This document shows, piece after piece, positions 1 to 6,477 of a stretch of 50,180 bases of DNA. This DNA is from Candidatus Zipacnadia bacterium (lineage in GTDB: Bacteria; Armatimonadota; UBA5377; JALGUK01), in the NCBI GenBank assembly GCA_029820875.1, contig JALGUK010000001.1, positions 1 to 50,180 of the forward strand, in the 5' to 3' direction. The notes below the pieces were generated by a model. The model did not search any database and was not told the DNA's origin. It saw only the letters and a list, made by a program, of their open reading frames with translations. The stretch's first letter is position 1. Every line of letters starts with the position of its first letter. Position numbers and translations under genes: made by a program.

Positions 1-114
1 CGAAGTGTACGATGATGCGCCATCGGTCGTCGAACTTGATGTTGACCAAGCCAAGTTCCGTCAATTGCCTCAGCACCCAGTCACGCCAGATGCAGGCCGC
101 CTCGTGGTGTGTCA
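1..114. repeat. Terminal direct repeat, left copy (circular permutation overlap)
   Basis: Bases 1-114 are identical to 50067-50180. The simplest reading is assembly overlap of a circular or circularly permuted genome of about 50,066 bp. A true 114-bp terminal repeat of a linear molecule is possible but less likely, because a gene runs straight through it. Confidence 0.9.
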
Positions 115-298
115 GCAGATGCCCCGCATATCCGCGATCCCCGCTTCCGTTGACGCGGTATGTGTACCAAACGCTCCAACCTTGTTTTCGGTCTAAATTC
201 AAGTGAGCCTTTTCTCCCCAGCAGCGCCCATCCCATTCCGGCCATCCGCAGACGGCCACCACCGCTTTAGCATTCTCCGCCCATACGTCCTTATCCAT
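1..298 (-). CDS. Hypothetical protein, 5' part (gene cut by the window ends)
   Basis: The ATG at 296-298 follows a strong Shine-Dalgarno (GAGGAGGGATGCT). The frame stays open to base 1 and, because 1-114 equals 50067-50180, continues to the TGA at 49975-49977; the whole gene would encode 129 residues. It begins MDKDVWAENAK and contains HHEAACIWRDWV. That motif and the N-terminal GWPEW are shared with the gene at 46943-47236, so the two are paralogues. Trp-rich, no known domain recognised. It is the last gene before the coiled-coil gene at 49575-49982, which it overlaps on the circle. Function unknown. Confidence 0.8.
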   Translation of the reverse strand, partial: MDKDVWAENAKAVVAVCGWPEWDGRCWGEKAHLNLDRKQGWSVWYTYRVNGSGDRGYAGHLLTHHEAACIWRDWVLRQLTELGLVNIKFDDRWRIIVHF

Positions 299-379
299 AG
301 CATCCCTCCTCGTCTTGCCGTCGGCAAACAACGCGCTCGCTGGGCCTTCACCCTTCAACCGCTCAATCTCGCATGTCTA
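299..379 (-). other. Intergenic gene remnant resembling the 3' end of the 47.6 kb gene
   Basis: There is no complete gene here. Read on the minus strand it encodes GPASALFADGKT in frame with the downstream ATG at 298, matching the end of the 180-residue protein at 47618-48160 (VPASALFADGKT). The DNA around 311-344 is almost identical to 47639-47668, and the preceding bases resemble the coiled-coil gene ends (ERLK). It looks like a duplication scar: a fragment carried along with the leader GCATCCCTCCTC that also precedes the genes at 47236 and 47599. Confidence 0.6.
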
Positions 380-547
380 TCAACGGCGCTCTTCAACCTC
401 ATCTCGGTCGATCACACGACCGTCGGGCCCGGGTTGGTTGATGTAGTAGTGATTCCCGATCACTCGTTCCGTCCGCACAGTGATCCATCGACGCAGACGC
501 CGGTCATATAGATCTCCGGTCTCTTCGTCTCGCAAATAACGCTGCAT
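380..547 (-). CDS. Small hypothetical protein, 55 aa
   Basis: Start chosen at the ATG preceded by AGGAG with 7 bases spacing; it lies just after the TGA of the previous gene (549-551). Highly charged sequence beginning MQRYLRDEETGDLYDRRL and ending VEERR, rich in Arg, Asp and Tyr. No known domain recognised. It sits in the early run of small accessory genes. Confidence 0.65.
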   Translation of the reverse strand: MQRYLRDEETGDLYDRRLRRWITVRTERVIGNHYYINQPGPDGRVIDRDEVEERR

Positions 548-548
548 C

Positions 549-752
549 TCACCTCTCCTTCTTGAGTTCGGCAAGCTCGGCCTTCAACCGCTCATTCTCG
601 GCCTCAAGCTCCGCGATGCGGCAGGTCAAGGTCTGGTATGGTTCCGGCCCGCGCTTGTACGAGCCGCATTTCCATTCGCCAATCCAAGGACGGCGACGGA
701 TGACGTTGTGAACCGGCGCGCCACACCAGGGACACGTATCGTATTTGCTCAT
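549..752 (-). CDS. Zinc-ribbon plus coiled-coil small protein, 67 aa
   Basis: An N-terminal CPWCG (residues 7-11) and later Cys residues (29, 44) suggest a metal-binding knuckle. The C-terminal third (AELEAENERLKAELAELKK) is a heptad coiled coil. That tail is repeated at DNA level in the coiled-coil gene at 49575-49982, so the module has been exchanged between genes. Strong Shine-Dalgarno GAGGAGAAGG before the ATG. Probably a small DNA- or protein-binding accessory factor; function unknown. Confidence 0.7.
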   Translation of the reverse strand: MSKYDTCPWCGAPVHNVIRRRPWIGEWKCGSYKRGPEPYQTLTCRIAELEAENERLKAELAELKKER

Positions 753-764
753 GGCCTTCTCCTC

Positions 765-1127
765 TCACTTGCTCTTTTGATCAGGAGCACCGGCTGGTCC
801 CTTAAGTCGAAAGGTATAGTGGGGCGGATGGCACAACATATAATTCAGCCAAGCACGCGCCGTTCTACTCGCGTTGTAACCTGATATGTGACGCGATATG
901 GAGAATCCAAACCACTGCTCCGGCTCTGACGGCCACCGATGTTGCACAAAGAAACTCGCGTGTGCTGTGTGAGGCCCCCACACCCTTGTCTCAATTGTAC
1001 CCCACATAACCGTCTTCCCATATTCTGGGCTACCGGGTTCTATGTTCTTGTGCACATCGGTTGTGTAGAAAGTCGGGGCATTCCGTCCGTAATTCATGCT
1101 CTGTCGAAACCTGAATTTTTTCCTCAT
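765..1127 (-). CDS. Hypothetical protein, 120 aa
   Basis: Starts in an ATGA overlap with the stop of the gene at 1124-1315, indicating translational coupling. Basic N-terminus (MRKKFRFRQ), then a Trp/His-rich body (WGPHTAH, WPSEPEQWFGF). No recognised domain or membrane segment. Part of the coupled early string. Confidence 0.65.
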   Translation of the reverse strand: MRKKFRFRQSMNYGRNAPTFYTTDVHKNIEPGSPEYGKTVMWGTIETRVWGPHTAHASFFVQHRWPSEPEQWFGFSISRHISGYNASRTARAWLNYMLCHPPHYTFRLKGPAGAPDQKSK

Positions 1128-1315
1128 GGCTCGATTTTCTCCACAAACTCGACGACGCGGGTATGCGCAGACATATGTTCTTCCGCCGCTTCCCTTGTCA
1201 ATTTAGGATAAGCATTGGAGAGTTTATTGCCCCAGGCGTCCCATTGGCGTTTCTTGTAGGGCTTACCGTCCAGTCTGAGAATTTCAACTACGAAAATGCT
1301 CAGCGGTTTACTCAT
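1124..1315 (-). CDS. Small hypothetical protein, 63 aa (paralogue of 1521-1718)
   Basis: Shares a pattern with the gene at 1521-1718: MSK, then KPYKKRQWDAWG against KPYKRRRWASWG, then an AEE motif and RVVEF near the C-terminus. The two are separated by one unrelated small gene and all are linked by ATGA overlaps, so a local duplication within the operon is likely. Small basic protein, function unknown. Confidence 0.7.
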   Translation of the reverse strand: MSKPLSIFVVEILRLDGKPYKKRQWDAWGNKLSNAYPKLTREAAEEHMSAHTRVVEFVEKIEP

Positions 1316-1524
1316 GGCTTGACCCCCAGTTTTATCATGCCCGCAACCAAGTTCAGTCCGGCAGCAACCGCCTGTGCGCGTTCTGCGAGTGTCAGCTCAT
1401 CAGCAACCTCATCATAGACGATAGCTGCGCGTCCGTTACCTTCGCCGTCTGGCCCCCATATCACAATGCACTCGACGCCAGCATCGTCTTTCATGGGGCC
1501 GTTTTCATCAACCGTGTAACTCAT
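1312..1524 (-). CDS. Small hypothetical protein, 70 aa
   Basis: Coupled by ATGA overlaps on both sides. Acidic N-terminal half (MSYTVDENGPMKDDAGVE), an IVIWGPDGEGNGRAAIVYDE stretch, then a helical C-terminal half (LAERAQAVAAGLNLVAG). No recognised family. Confidence 0.65.
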   Translation of the reverse strand: MSYTVDENGPMKDDAGVECIVIWGPDGEGNGRAAIVYDEVADELTLAERAQAVAAGLNLVAGMIKLGVKP

Positions 1525-1718
1525 GGCTTCACCTCTCGAAATTCTACAACACGGTCAGTTGGCCTGCATTCCTCTTCTGCGCATTGCCGGTCTTCATATA
1601 CAATAACGTCCCTGATTTGCCCTCCCCAAGAGGCCCATCGCCGTCTCTTGTACGGCTTCCTCCTCGAATTGAGCACCTCGTGTATATAGATCGTTTTTGG
1701 CGCATCACTTTTGCTCAT
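1521..1718 (-). CDS. Small hypothetical protein, 65 aa (paralogue of 1124-1315)
   Basis: Start ATG lies in an ATGA overlap with the upstream stop at 1715. KPYKRRRWASWG and the terminal RVVEFREVKP match the neighbour paralogue at 1124-1315. Contains two Cys near the middle (CAEEEC). Function unknown. Confidence 0.7.
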   Translation of the reverse strand: MSKSDAPKTIYIHEVLNSRRKPYKRRRWASWGGQIRDVIVYEDRQCAEEECRPTDRVVEFREVKP

Positions 1719-1930
1719 GGCTTCCCCTCCAGAATCTTCCACGCCAATGTCTTGATATAGATGAGTGCTGACCGCGACCACCGTTCCATGATTGCCTTGT
1801 TCACCACTCCCCAGTCAGTCATCTCATCGCTTCGTATCGCTTTCGGCTCGGCAATCTCGTCAAGCAGCGTTTGTGTCGTACCTTCAAGCTCAAATGTCAT
1901 GTGTGTCGTACCTTCAAACGCAAATGTCAT
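1715..1930 (-). CDS. Small hypothetical protein, 71 aa, with duplicated start region
   Basis: The N-terminus is a tandem repeat: MTFAFEGTTH followed by MTFELEGTTQ, caused by a 30-bp duplication in the DNA (1871-1900 and 1901-1930). Each copy supplies an ATG, so translation could begin at either; the outer ATG is in an ATGA overlap with the upstream stop and is chosen. The rest (IAEPKAIRSDEMTDWGVVNK) is unrecognised. Confidence 0.65.
   Translation of the reverse strand: MTFAFEGTTHMTFELEGTTQTLLDEIAEPKAIRSDEMTDWGVVNKAIMERWSRSALIYIKTLAWKILEGKP
1871..1930 (-). repeat. Two-copy 30-bp tandem repeat over a start codon
   Basis: Copies at 1871-1900 and 1901-1930 differ at about three positions. Each holds an ATG in frame for the 1715-1930 gene, encoding a ten-residue peptide repeat. 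The length is a multiple of three, so the reading frame is preserved. Confidence 0.9.
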
Positions 1931-2103
1931 GGCTTGACCCTCCGTATAGCCCTGCGGCTCGTCGTTACACGCTCGCCGGTGTCCAAGAACTCTAAGAGCA
2001 CAGTATCCATTTTGCCAATCTTGAGCACGCGACATGTGCGCCCCTTGAGCTTCTTGCGCACGGGGTTGTTAGCCCAATGGTAGGTGTAAAGGTTTTCTTT
2101 CAT
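1927..2103 (-). CDS. Small basic protein, 58 aa
   Basis: ATG in an ATGA overlap with the stop of the GNAT gene, so the start is set by coupling rather than by a Shine-Dalgarno. Sequence MKENLYTYHWANNPVRKK then CRVLKIGKMDTVLLEFLDTG resembles a small beta-barrel (SH3/KOW-like) hydrophobic pattern, but no family can be named. Confidence 0.6.
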   Translation of the reverse strand: MKENLYTYHWANNPVRKKLKGRTCRVLKIGKMDTVLLEFLDTGERVTTSRRAIRRVKP

Positions 2104-2609
2104 ATTGAGTTGCACCGCAAGGTATGAAAAAGAGGCAATTCTAACTGTTTCCGAAAGACTATGATTTTGCGTCCAGATTGTGCTATGGCTGATTCCCCCT
2201 TCCCGGCTAACCAGATACCAACGTTTTCACCCACTACATCAAAACCGAGCGCCTTCCAAAAGCCTACCGACTCCAAGTCCGCAGCACAGCGACATCCAAG
2301 CTGCGTCACAGAACGCCGCAAACCGTCTTGGCGAATAGCATCTACCAATAACCGACCCCGCTCTAGCAAGCGGGCATCGCGCTGAATGGCTATCTGTTGA
2401 ATCTTACTGCATCCGCCGCCATGCGTGGCGTATATAAATCCCACTCGGTCGTCGTTCTCCACCGCAACGAACAGTGAACCGAGACGCTCTCTGCGTATTT
2501 CCATTTCGTATCGCTGTTTAGGGATAAATCCGACAGCATGACCTTCCTTTTTTCGTAGGTCATCAATATAGGCAATATCGGCAAGTGTAGCTCGCTCAAT
2601 CCGTGTCAT
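2100..2609 (-). CDS. GNAT-family N-acetyltransferase, 169 aa
   Basis: Begins MTRIERATLADIAYIDDL, the usual first strand-helix of GNAT enzymes, followed by FVAVENDDRVGFIYA (central strands), an acetyl-CoA-loop-like QIAIQRDARLLERGRLLVD and a C-terminal FWKALGFDVVGEN motif typical of the fold. The canonical Q/RxxGxG/A loop is degenerate (RDARLLERGR). Substrate unknown; phage GNATs may modify small molecules, proteins or tRNA. Coupled by ATGA overlaps to both neighbours. A second GNAT-like gene is at 44766-45227. Confidence 0.8.
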   Translation of the reverse strand: MTRIERATLADIAYIDDLRKKEGHAVGFIPKQRYEMEIRRERLGSLFVAVENDDRVGFIYATHGGGCSKIQQIAIQRDARLLERGRLLVDAIRQDGLRRSVTQLGCRCAADLESVGFWKALGFDVVGENVGIWLAGKGESAIAQSGRKIIVFRKQLELPLFHTLRCNSI

Positions 2610-2830
2610 ACCGGCCACCATGTTAGAACCATGCGTCCTGAGATGCGGCATTTGCGCTTGTCGCCGTTTTCAACGACGCCCGCCGTCCGAAGCTCCGAGC
2701 CGCGCCGCATGATGGCATAGTAGTCTGTAATGGCGTATCCATTGAGAGCGCCCAATGCCGCAAGCTCATGTCCTGTAGCCCCAGGCCACTGCCGAATCAT
2801 CCAGAGTACCCGTGTCTGCTGGTCGCTCAT
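2606..2830 (-). CDS. Winged-helix-like small protein, 74 aa
   Basis: Sequence MSDQQTRVLWMIRQWPGATGHELAALG followed by NGYAITDYYAIMRRGSEL reads as helix-helix-turn-recognition helix, then a short wing (CRISGRMVLTWWPV). This pattern is common in phage helix-turn-helix accessory proteins. Coupled to the gene at 2827-3168, which also looks like an HTH protein. Possible transcription factor or replication accessory; no target visible. Confidence 0.55.
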   Translation of the reverse strand: MSDQQTRVLWMIRQWPGATGHELAALGALNGYAITDYYAIMRRGSELRTAGVVENGDKRKCRISGRMVLTWWPV

Positions 2831-3168
2831 TCCGCAAAATCCTCAACGGCCCGCCTCATGGCGCGGCACACAACCGGTGGCGCGTCCGTGTGCAATTTCC
2901 GCAGATGCCCCGCCGTTGACCAGTTCGACGTAAGCCGATATTCCCACACGTTCTTCCTACGCCGACATTCAATCCGATAGCCATTGACGGGGTGACGTAA
3001 CTCCGCGATGCACGAATTGACCGCACAGATTCCCGCAGTCAGTATGAAGTCCAGCGTGCTATGCCACTGATAATCTTTCAGCACTTGCAACGTCCGCTGG
3101 AGTCGCGGTGAATTCTCGATCCTCGCAGCGTGAATCTTGCCTACATCAGGACTTTGTGGCTGTGTCAT
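2827..3168 (-). CDS. Helix-turn-helix domain protein, 113 aa
   Basis: Central part LQRTLQVLKDYQWHSTLDF then ICAVNSCIAELRHPVNGYRI, and a basic strand-rich end (CRRRKNVWEYRL), matching the common small phage family in which an N-terminal winged helix is followed by a beta-hairpin. The ATG overlaps the upstream region closely. DNA binding is likely; the target is unknown. Confidence 0.6.
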   Translation of the reverse strand: MTQPQSPDVGKIHAARIENSPRLQRTLQVLKDYQWHSTLDFILTAGICAVNSCIAELRHPVNGYRIECRRRKNVWEYRLTSNWSTAGHLRKLHTDAPPVVCRAMRRAVEDFAE

Positions 3169-3177
3169 CTTGCCCTC

Positions 3178-3408
3178 TCAATCCTGCTTTTTAGCCAGAA
3201 GCGCATCCAATTCCTTCGCAATCGCTGAGTCTGAAAGATAAATTTCCACAACTTCCAAAAGCCCTGCCAGGTTTTCCTTTCCAGCCAGCCATCCGCGTAG
3301 CCAATCAAGATAAAGCAAACCCTCGTCTGTCTCGGCAATCTCATCAAGACGTTGCCGGGAATACTTGCCAAACGGCATCGTAAATTCACTGGCTGTTTTC
3401 CAATCCAT
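3178..3408 (-). CDS. DUF3820-like protein, 76 aa
   Basis: Contains MPFGKYSRQRLDEIAETDEG then YLDWLRGW, the signature of the DUF3820 / exonuclease-X C-terminal-like family, whose members are associated with DNA-processing enzymes. Start chosen at ATGGATTGG after GGAGGAG. Structured element E1 lies directly upstream. Role in the phage unknown, possibly DNA metabolism. Confidence 0.75.
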   Translation of the reverse strand: MDWKTASEFTMPFGKYSRQRLDEIAETDEGLLYLDWLRGWLAGKENLAGLLEVVEIYLSDSAIAKELDALLAKKQD

Positions 3409-3428
3409 CACATTCTCCTCCAAATTCT

Positions 3429-3505
3429 GCGCGGCTGGCCGGACTCCCAACCGGCGGACGTTCTGACTTTTTAGTGGATTGCTCCAGCTAACGCCGCAGC
3501 CGCGC
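3429..3505 (-). repeat. Structured element E1 (cloverleaf-like repeat family)
   Basis: Closing stem GCGCGGCTG/CAGCCGCGC. Inside, on the minus strand: a CGGC-GTTA-GCTG hairpin, a small ACT/AGT hairpin and a GCCGG/CCGGC hairpin with 8-nt loop. Sits 4 bases after the stop of 3510-3662 and ends 6 bases before the GGAGGAG of 3178-3408. Confidence 0.8.
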
Positions 3506-3509
3506 ATTA

Positions 3510-3662
3510 TTACTTACACATCTCCTTCATCCCTGCGTCAGTCCATTCGTGAGCGACGGGGTTCCAATACCCCTCAGCAACCATACGTTGCCAATACTGT
3601 TCGCACTGGTCACATGGCTCGTTTGGGTCGCAGGGTTGCCCACAATCATCAATATTCTCCAT
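3510..3662 (-). CDS. Small Cys-rich protein, 50 aa
   Basis: ATG at 3660-3662, TAA at 3510-3512; a weak AGGAT lies just upstream. Starts MENIDDCGQPCDPNEPCDQC, giving four Cys with spacing that could bind a metal, then EQYWQRMVAEGYWNPVAHEW and a terminal MCK. It lies between structured elements E2 and E1, a gene-plus-element arrangement typical of this region. Function unknown. Confidence 0.7.
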   Translation of the reverse strand: MENIDDCGQPCDPNEPCDQCEQYWQRMVAEGYWNPVAHEWTDAGMKEMCK

Positions 3663-3682
3663 CCTGGTTCCCTGTCAATTCT

Positions 3683-3821
3683 GCGCGGCTGGCCGAGATT
3701 ATGGCCAGGGGCTTCGGCTATCTTGCAGGATAAGTGCGAGACGTAAGCGAATGTGCTTGCGTGCATCGCTCCCACAAGTAGCCGCCTCGGAACGCCCGCG
3801 TGAGTCTTTCCGCAGCCGCGC
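3683..3821 (-). repeat. Structured element E2 (longest copy)
   Basis: Same closing stem GCGCGGCTG/CAGCCGCGC, 139 bp. On the minus strand, internal pairings include CGGAA/TTCCG near the start and GGCC-ATAATCTC-GGCC at the end. Starts 3-4 bases after the stop of 3825-4013 and precedes the start of 3510-3662. Confidence 0.75.
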
Positions 3822-3824
3822 ATT

Positions 3825-4013
3825 TCAATCAACGTTCTTCCCTCTGCGACATTCCTCGCAATGTAGCAAATGAAACATTCGCGCAATCCTTGCCGTGATG
3901 CGGTACTGTGCCTTGTCAAGTGTTGCTCGCCATTCATGCTTGCGTACAATACCCCACTGGCCTCCGAGCTTTCGATAGAACAAACCATCAAGCCATTTCC
4001 AAAGCAAATTCAT
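3825..4013 (-). CDS. Small basic protein, 62 aa
   Basis: Starts MNLLWKWLDGLFYRKLGGQW after GGAAGAG. Basic middle (RKHEWRATLDKAQYRITARI), CxxC at the end (LHCEECRRGKNVD). The terminal RRGKNVD and the following bases recur between elements E5 and E4 (5840-5877) as a 12-codon remnant, so a second copy of this gene once stood there. Function unknown. Confidence 0.7.
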   Translation of the reverse strand: MNLLWKWLDGLFYRKLGGQWGIVRKHEWRATLDKAQYRITARIARMFHLLHCEECRRGKNVD

Positions 4014-4034
4014 GGCGTGCACTCTTCCAATTCT

Positions 4035-4120
4035 GCGCGGCTGGCCGGATTTCCCGATATTCACGAGCGCTTCGGGCCGTGCCCGGCAGCCAGTACACTC
4101 GGCTCACGCCGCAGCCGCGC
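4035..4120 (-). repeat. Structured element E3
   Basis: 86 bp with the family closing stem. The minus strand shows a perfect CGGC-GTGA-GCCG hairpin and a perfect GCCG-GGCA-CGGC hairpin inside, and a degenerate CCGG-type hairpin next to the 3' stem. Lies 4 bases after the RecT stop codon. Confidence 0.8.
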
Positions 4121-4124
4121 ATTT

Positions 4125-5255
4125 CTATTCCTTCTCAGGTTCAAGCCCAGTACGACTCCAAATTGCACCGTTGCACCACTCCCCATTTACTTGGTTGGTG
4201 CAGTAGTATGGAGGTCGTGCCTTCTTTTCACGCTTCCCCGCTTCGTAGTCGAACTTTTCCTGTGTGCTCTCGACTACACGCTGACGCATCTGCTGCCCAC
4301 ACTCAGGGCAAGTTGGCGGCTCCGCCATCTTCTCAAGCCAAGAGTGCAGCCGCTCCGCCTGTGCTCGCGTCAGATGCTTGTCTGGTACACAGCCCACCCC
4401 CTGTTTCAGCAGCAGGAAGTCTGGGCTGGACAACCCAATTGCCCGAATCAACGCCGCCATCTTTTCCTTCTGCTCAGGTGTGATTTCCTCTTCGCCCGCC
4501 GCTTCTGCATCTGCGGCCTGTGCTTCGCCATTGAGTACGCCGTCATCCAACGGTTCGACCTCGTGATACCCAGGCGGTGGCTCGTCCTTGTCGAATGCGT
4601 TGGCAAGCTCATCCTGGAGTTCCGCCCCTTCCGCCTTCACTGCTTTGCGTTCCTCCTGCTGCACTATCGCCTTGCTGTCGAGCACAATGTCATCCCCCTG
4701 AACCCTCACAGGCAATTGCATTTCTTCATGTGTGTAAAGACCCGCCAGTGCATCAGGAATGAGCACACGCAGTATCTTGGCCGTGCATCGCCATAGCAAC
4801 ATGACCGCGGGTTGGCTCTTGTATTGCCTGCCCTTGCCGGGTGCTTTGGGTGTCGGTTTTGTCACCCCAAGCTGATGTGCGTCGGCCATTGTGAATGACA
4901 TCTCAAGCGGGCGTGGTGTGCCGACCCGTTGGGCACGAATAACGCACTTGTCGTTCGTCATCTCAAGTATCTCGAATGATTGGAGCCGTCCGCTTTTCCA
5001 TGCAAGCGCGAGCATTGTCTTGCTATCACACGTCACTTTCCCGTGCACAACGTACAGCGATGAGAGAGCTTCCATTGCAGGCATCCCAAGCTCGCGTCCC
5101 CGTTGCACAATCACTACCGCAGTGGCGGGGGTCTTGATGTGCGCGGGCAATAGCCCGCTGTCTATCCAGACTTTCGCTCGCTTCAATTCTTGCTCAACGG
5201 GTTCAAGCGCAAGCGGTACATCCTCGCGTATCGCTACTTCCTTGCTTTCGCTCAT
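4125..5255 (-). CDS. recT: RecT/Bet-like single-strand annealing recombinase, 376 aa
   Basis: The N-terminal 220 residues match the RecT/Bet superfamily pattern: TPATAVVIVQRGRELGMPA, then LYVVHGKVTCDSKTMLALA, then an ARPLEM-type strand region and a TPKAPGKGRQYKSQPAVMLLWRCTA-type core (written here only in part). Such proteins anneal complementary single strands during phage recombination and replication. The C-terminal half is acidic and low complexity, ending in a four-Cys ribbon (CPECGQQM and CTN with C near the end). Start chosen at ATGAGCG after AAGGAG; the first A overlaps the previous stop. No partner exonuclease recognised, though a VRR-NUC nuclease is at 46264. Confidence 0.8.
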   Translation of the reverse strand: MSESKEVAIREDVPLALEPVEQELKRAKVWIDSGLLPAHIKTPATAVVIVQRGRELGMPAMEALSSLYVVHGKVTCDSKTMLALAWKSGRLQSFEILEMTNDKCVIRAQRVGTPRPLEMSFTMADAHQLGVTKPTPKAPGKGRQYKSQPAVMLLWRCTAKILRVLIPDALAGLYTHEEMQLPVRVQGDDIVLDSKAIVQQEERKAVKAEGAELQDELANAFDKDEPPPGYHEVEPLDDGVLNGEAQAADAEAAGEEEITPEQKEKMAALIRAIGLSSPDFLLLKQGVGCVPDKHLTRAQAERLHSWLEKMAEPPTCPECGQQMRQRVVESTQEKFDYEAGKREKKARPPYYCTNQVNGEWCNGAIWSRTGLEPEKE

Positions 5256-5473
5256 GGTTTCTCCTTCACGAACTCCAATGAGCACTGAACTTCACGCCGT
5301 TCTCCAAGTGCCATTTTCTTAGCTTCGGCTTCTATGCGCTCGCCGAAGAGGTCATGGATGCAATCAGAGTATAGTCGTGCTAGCTCACAATACTTACCAG
5401 GGCCGTAACCCTCTGGAGTGCAGACCGAAAACCACCTACCGTCATTTGCATCACGAATCAGGTAGTATTTCAT
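5252..5473 (-). CDS. Hypothetical protein, 73 aa
   Basis: Coupled to recT by an ATGA overlap. Begins MKYYLIRDANDGRWFSVCTP, a short beta-hairpin-like start, then an amphipathic helix region around the two Cys (CELARLYSDCIHDLFGE). No family recognised. Its link with recT suggests a recombination accessory role, but this is inference only. Confidence 0.6.
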   Translation of the reverse strand: MKYYLIRDANDGRWFSVCTPEGYGPGKYCELARLYSDCIHDLFGERIEAEAKKMALGERREVQCSLEFVKEKP

Positions 5474-5712
5474 GACATCTCCTTTTCGTTCTGTGCAGCT
5501 TCAAGCTGCCGAATTCTTTCTTGTAACTGTTCATAGGTTGGACGCAGTGCTCGTTCCACGGCCTTCTTTGAGGCCGCTGCCATTTCCTGATGCCGTGCTT
5601 TCCTAGCCTCTTCACGTGTTTTGCCCGTCGCTAAGTCATAGGCGCAGGGATAGCACAAAGTCTTGTTCACAGTGGCAATACCACATACTTCACATTCTAA
5701 AACCTTTACCAT
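5470..5712 (-). CDS. Zinc-ribbon plus coiled-coil protein, 80 aa
   Basis: CEVCG (residues 7-11) and CYPC (residues 20-23) form a four-Cys ribbon, followed by a charged helical tail with heptads (YEQLQERIRQLEAAQNEKE). GGAGG seven bases before the ATG. Element E4 is directly upstream. Probable small regulatory or scaffold protein. Confidence 0.7.
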   Translation of the reverse strand: MVKVLECEVCGIATVNKTLCYPCAYDLATGKTREEARKARHQEMAAASKKAVERALRPTYEQLQERIRQLEAAQNEKEMS

Positions 5713-5729
5713 CACATCCTCCCAATTCT

Positions 5730-5831
5730 GCGCGGCTGGCCGGATTCCCTAACATCCCGGCCCAGGGGCTTCAAGACCCCTACGCTGGCACTCCCCACGT
5801 GCCATCGCTCACCGCCACACCACAGCCGCGC
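5730..5831 (-). repeat. Structured element E4 (clearest cloverleaf)
   Basis: 102 bp. Closing stem GCGCGGCTG/CAGCCGCGC and three internal hairpins on the minus strand: GGCAC/GTGCC, AGGGG/CCCCT and GGCCGG/CCGGCC, in the order of a four-way junction. Upstream flank GATTGAAATG is the same as that of E2. Confidence 0.85.
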
Positions 5832-5839
5832 ATTTCAAT

Positions 5840-5877
5840 CAACATTCTTCCCTCTGCGCTTATACGCTCTCATTTCT
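5840..5877 (-). pseudogene. 12-codon remnant of a 3825-4013-type gene between E5 and E4
   Basis: An ATG-started stretch reads MRAYKRRGKNVD then stop. Its last seven codons and the bases after the stop match the 3' end of the gene at 3825-4013. The gene body is missing, leaving two structured elements nearly back to back. This is direct evidence for deletion or exchange between elements. Confidence 0.65.
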
Positions 5878-5963
5878 GCGCGGCTGCTTGGTTCTTCGCA
5901 CGGGGTGCGACCCCGCTCTTGTCCGAAGCCCTTATGCGATCCCCGCAGCCAAGCGAGCCGCGC
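5878..5963 (-). repeat. Structured element E5 (variant closing stem)
   Basis: Closing stem GCGCGGCT/AGCCGCGC, then a second stack CGCTTGG/CCAAGC that replaces the usual inner sequence with compensating changes on both sides, plus a CGGGG-TCGCA-CCCCG hairpin (minus strand). Confidence 0.8.
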
Positions 5964-5988
5964 ATTATTTCCTCAGCTTGTCAATCGG

Positions 5989-6477
5989 CTACCGAATCCG
6001 TACATGCTCACTGGCAACGAGCACGGCGCCGGGGACGTGTTCGCCGTTCTTGAGCGCATCGCGCACCCGTGCTTTATCAATCGTGGGTGCGGGCTGATGC
6101 CAATATTCTCGAGGCACAAGCCCTTCGTCATTGATACTCACGCTCGCCGGAGACTTCTGCACGGCCACGCTCAGAACCTTCCCCTTGATCTTCGTAACGC
6201 CCGCTACCCGCATGTTATCGAGCAAGTATAGTTTGAGGCGGGCACTTGTATTTTTCCGCGTTCGCGCCTTCCGTGCAAGCCGTTCCGCTTCCGCCCTGAA
6301 GACCTCAGCTTCACCTTCTATGTTGCGGATATACTTGGCAACGTTCTCAGCCTTGGCTTCAAACTTGCCTTCAAGGCGCTGCAAGGCGGTGACCTGCTCT
6401 TCCGTCATCTCGCCCGTCTCAACGTCCACATCCTCTAGTATCGCCAGCATTTCCTCGCTAATTTCGTAGAGCTTCAT
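5989..6477 (-). CDS. Siphovirus Gp157-like protein, 162 aa
   Basis: Begins MKLYEISEEMLAILEDVDVE, then a long charged coiled-coil helix (KFEAKAENVAKYIRNIEGEA; RAEAERLARKARTRKNTSAR) and the family-typical LKLYLLDNMRVAGVTKIKGK and VPREYWHQPAPTIDK segments. The Gp157 family is common beside recombination genes (recT, ssb) in siphoviruses; its activity is not well established. Start at the ATG after AAGGAGAAAGTTC. Overlaps the upstream gene end by 20 bases. Confidence 0.85.
   Translation of the reverse strand: MKLYEISEEMLAILEDVDVETGEMTEEQVTALQRLEGKFEAKAENVAKYIRNIEGEAEVFRAEAERLARKARTRKNTSARLKLYLLDNMRVAGVTKIKGKVLSVAVQKSPASVSINDEGLVPREYWHQPAPTIDKARVRDALKNGEHVPGAVLVASEHVRIR

Noticed and set aside
1..114. 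Exact physical phage ends (cos or terminal repeat)
   Set aside because: A gene runs through the repeat and there is no cos-like palindrome; assembly overlap of a circular map is the simpler reading.
3870..4796. Long + strand frame opposite recT (308 codons)
   Set aside because: Composition is shadow-like, it covers E3 and the antisense of a clear recT gene, and it has no promoter or ribosome site, unlike the two + strand nuclease genes.
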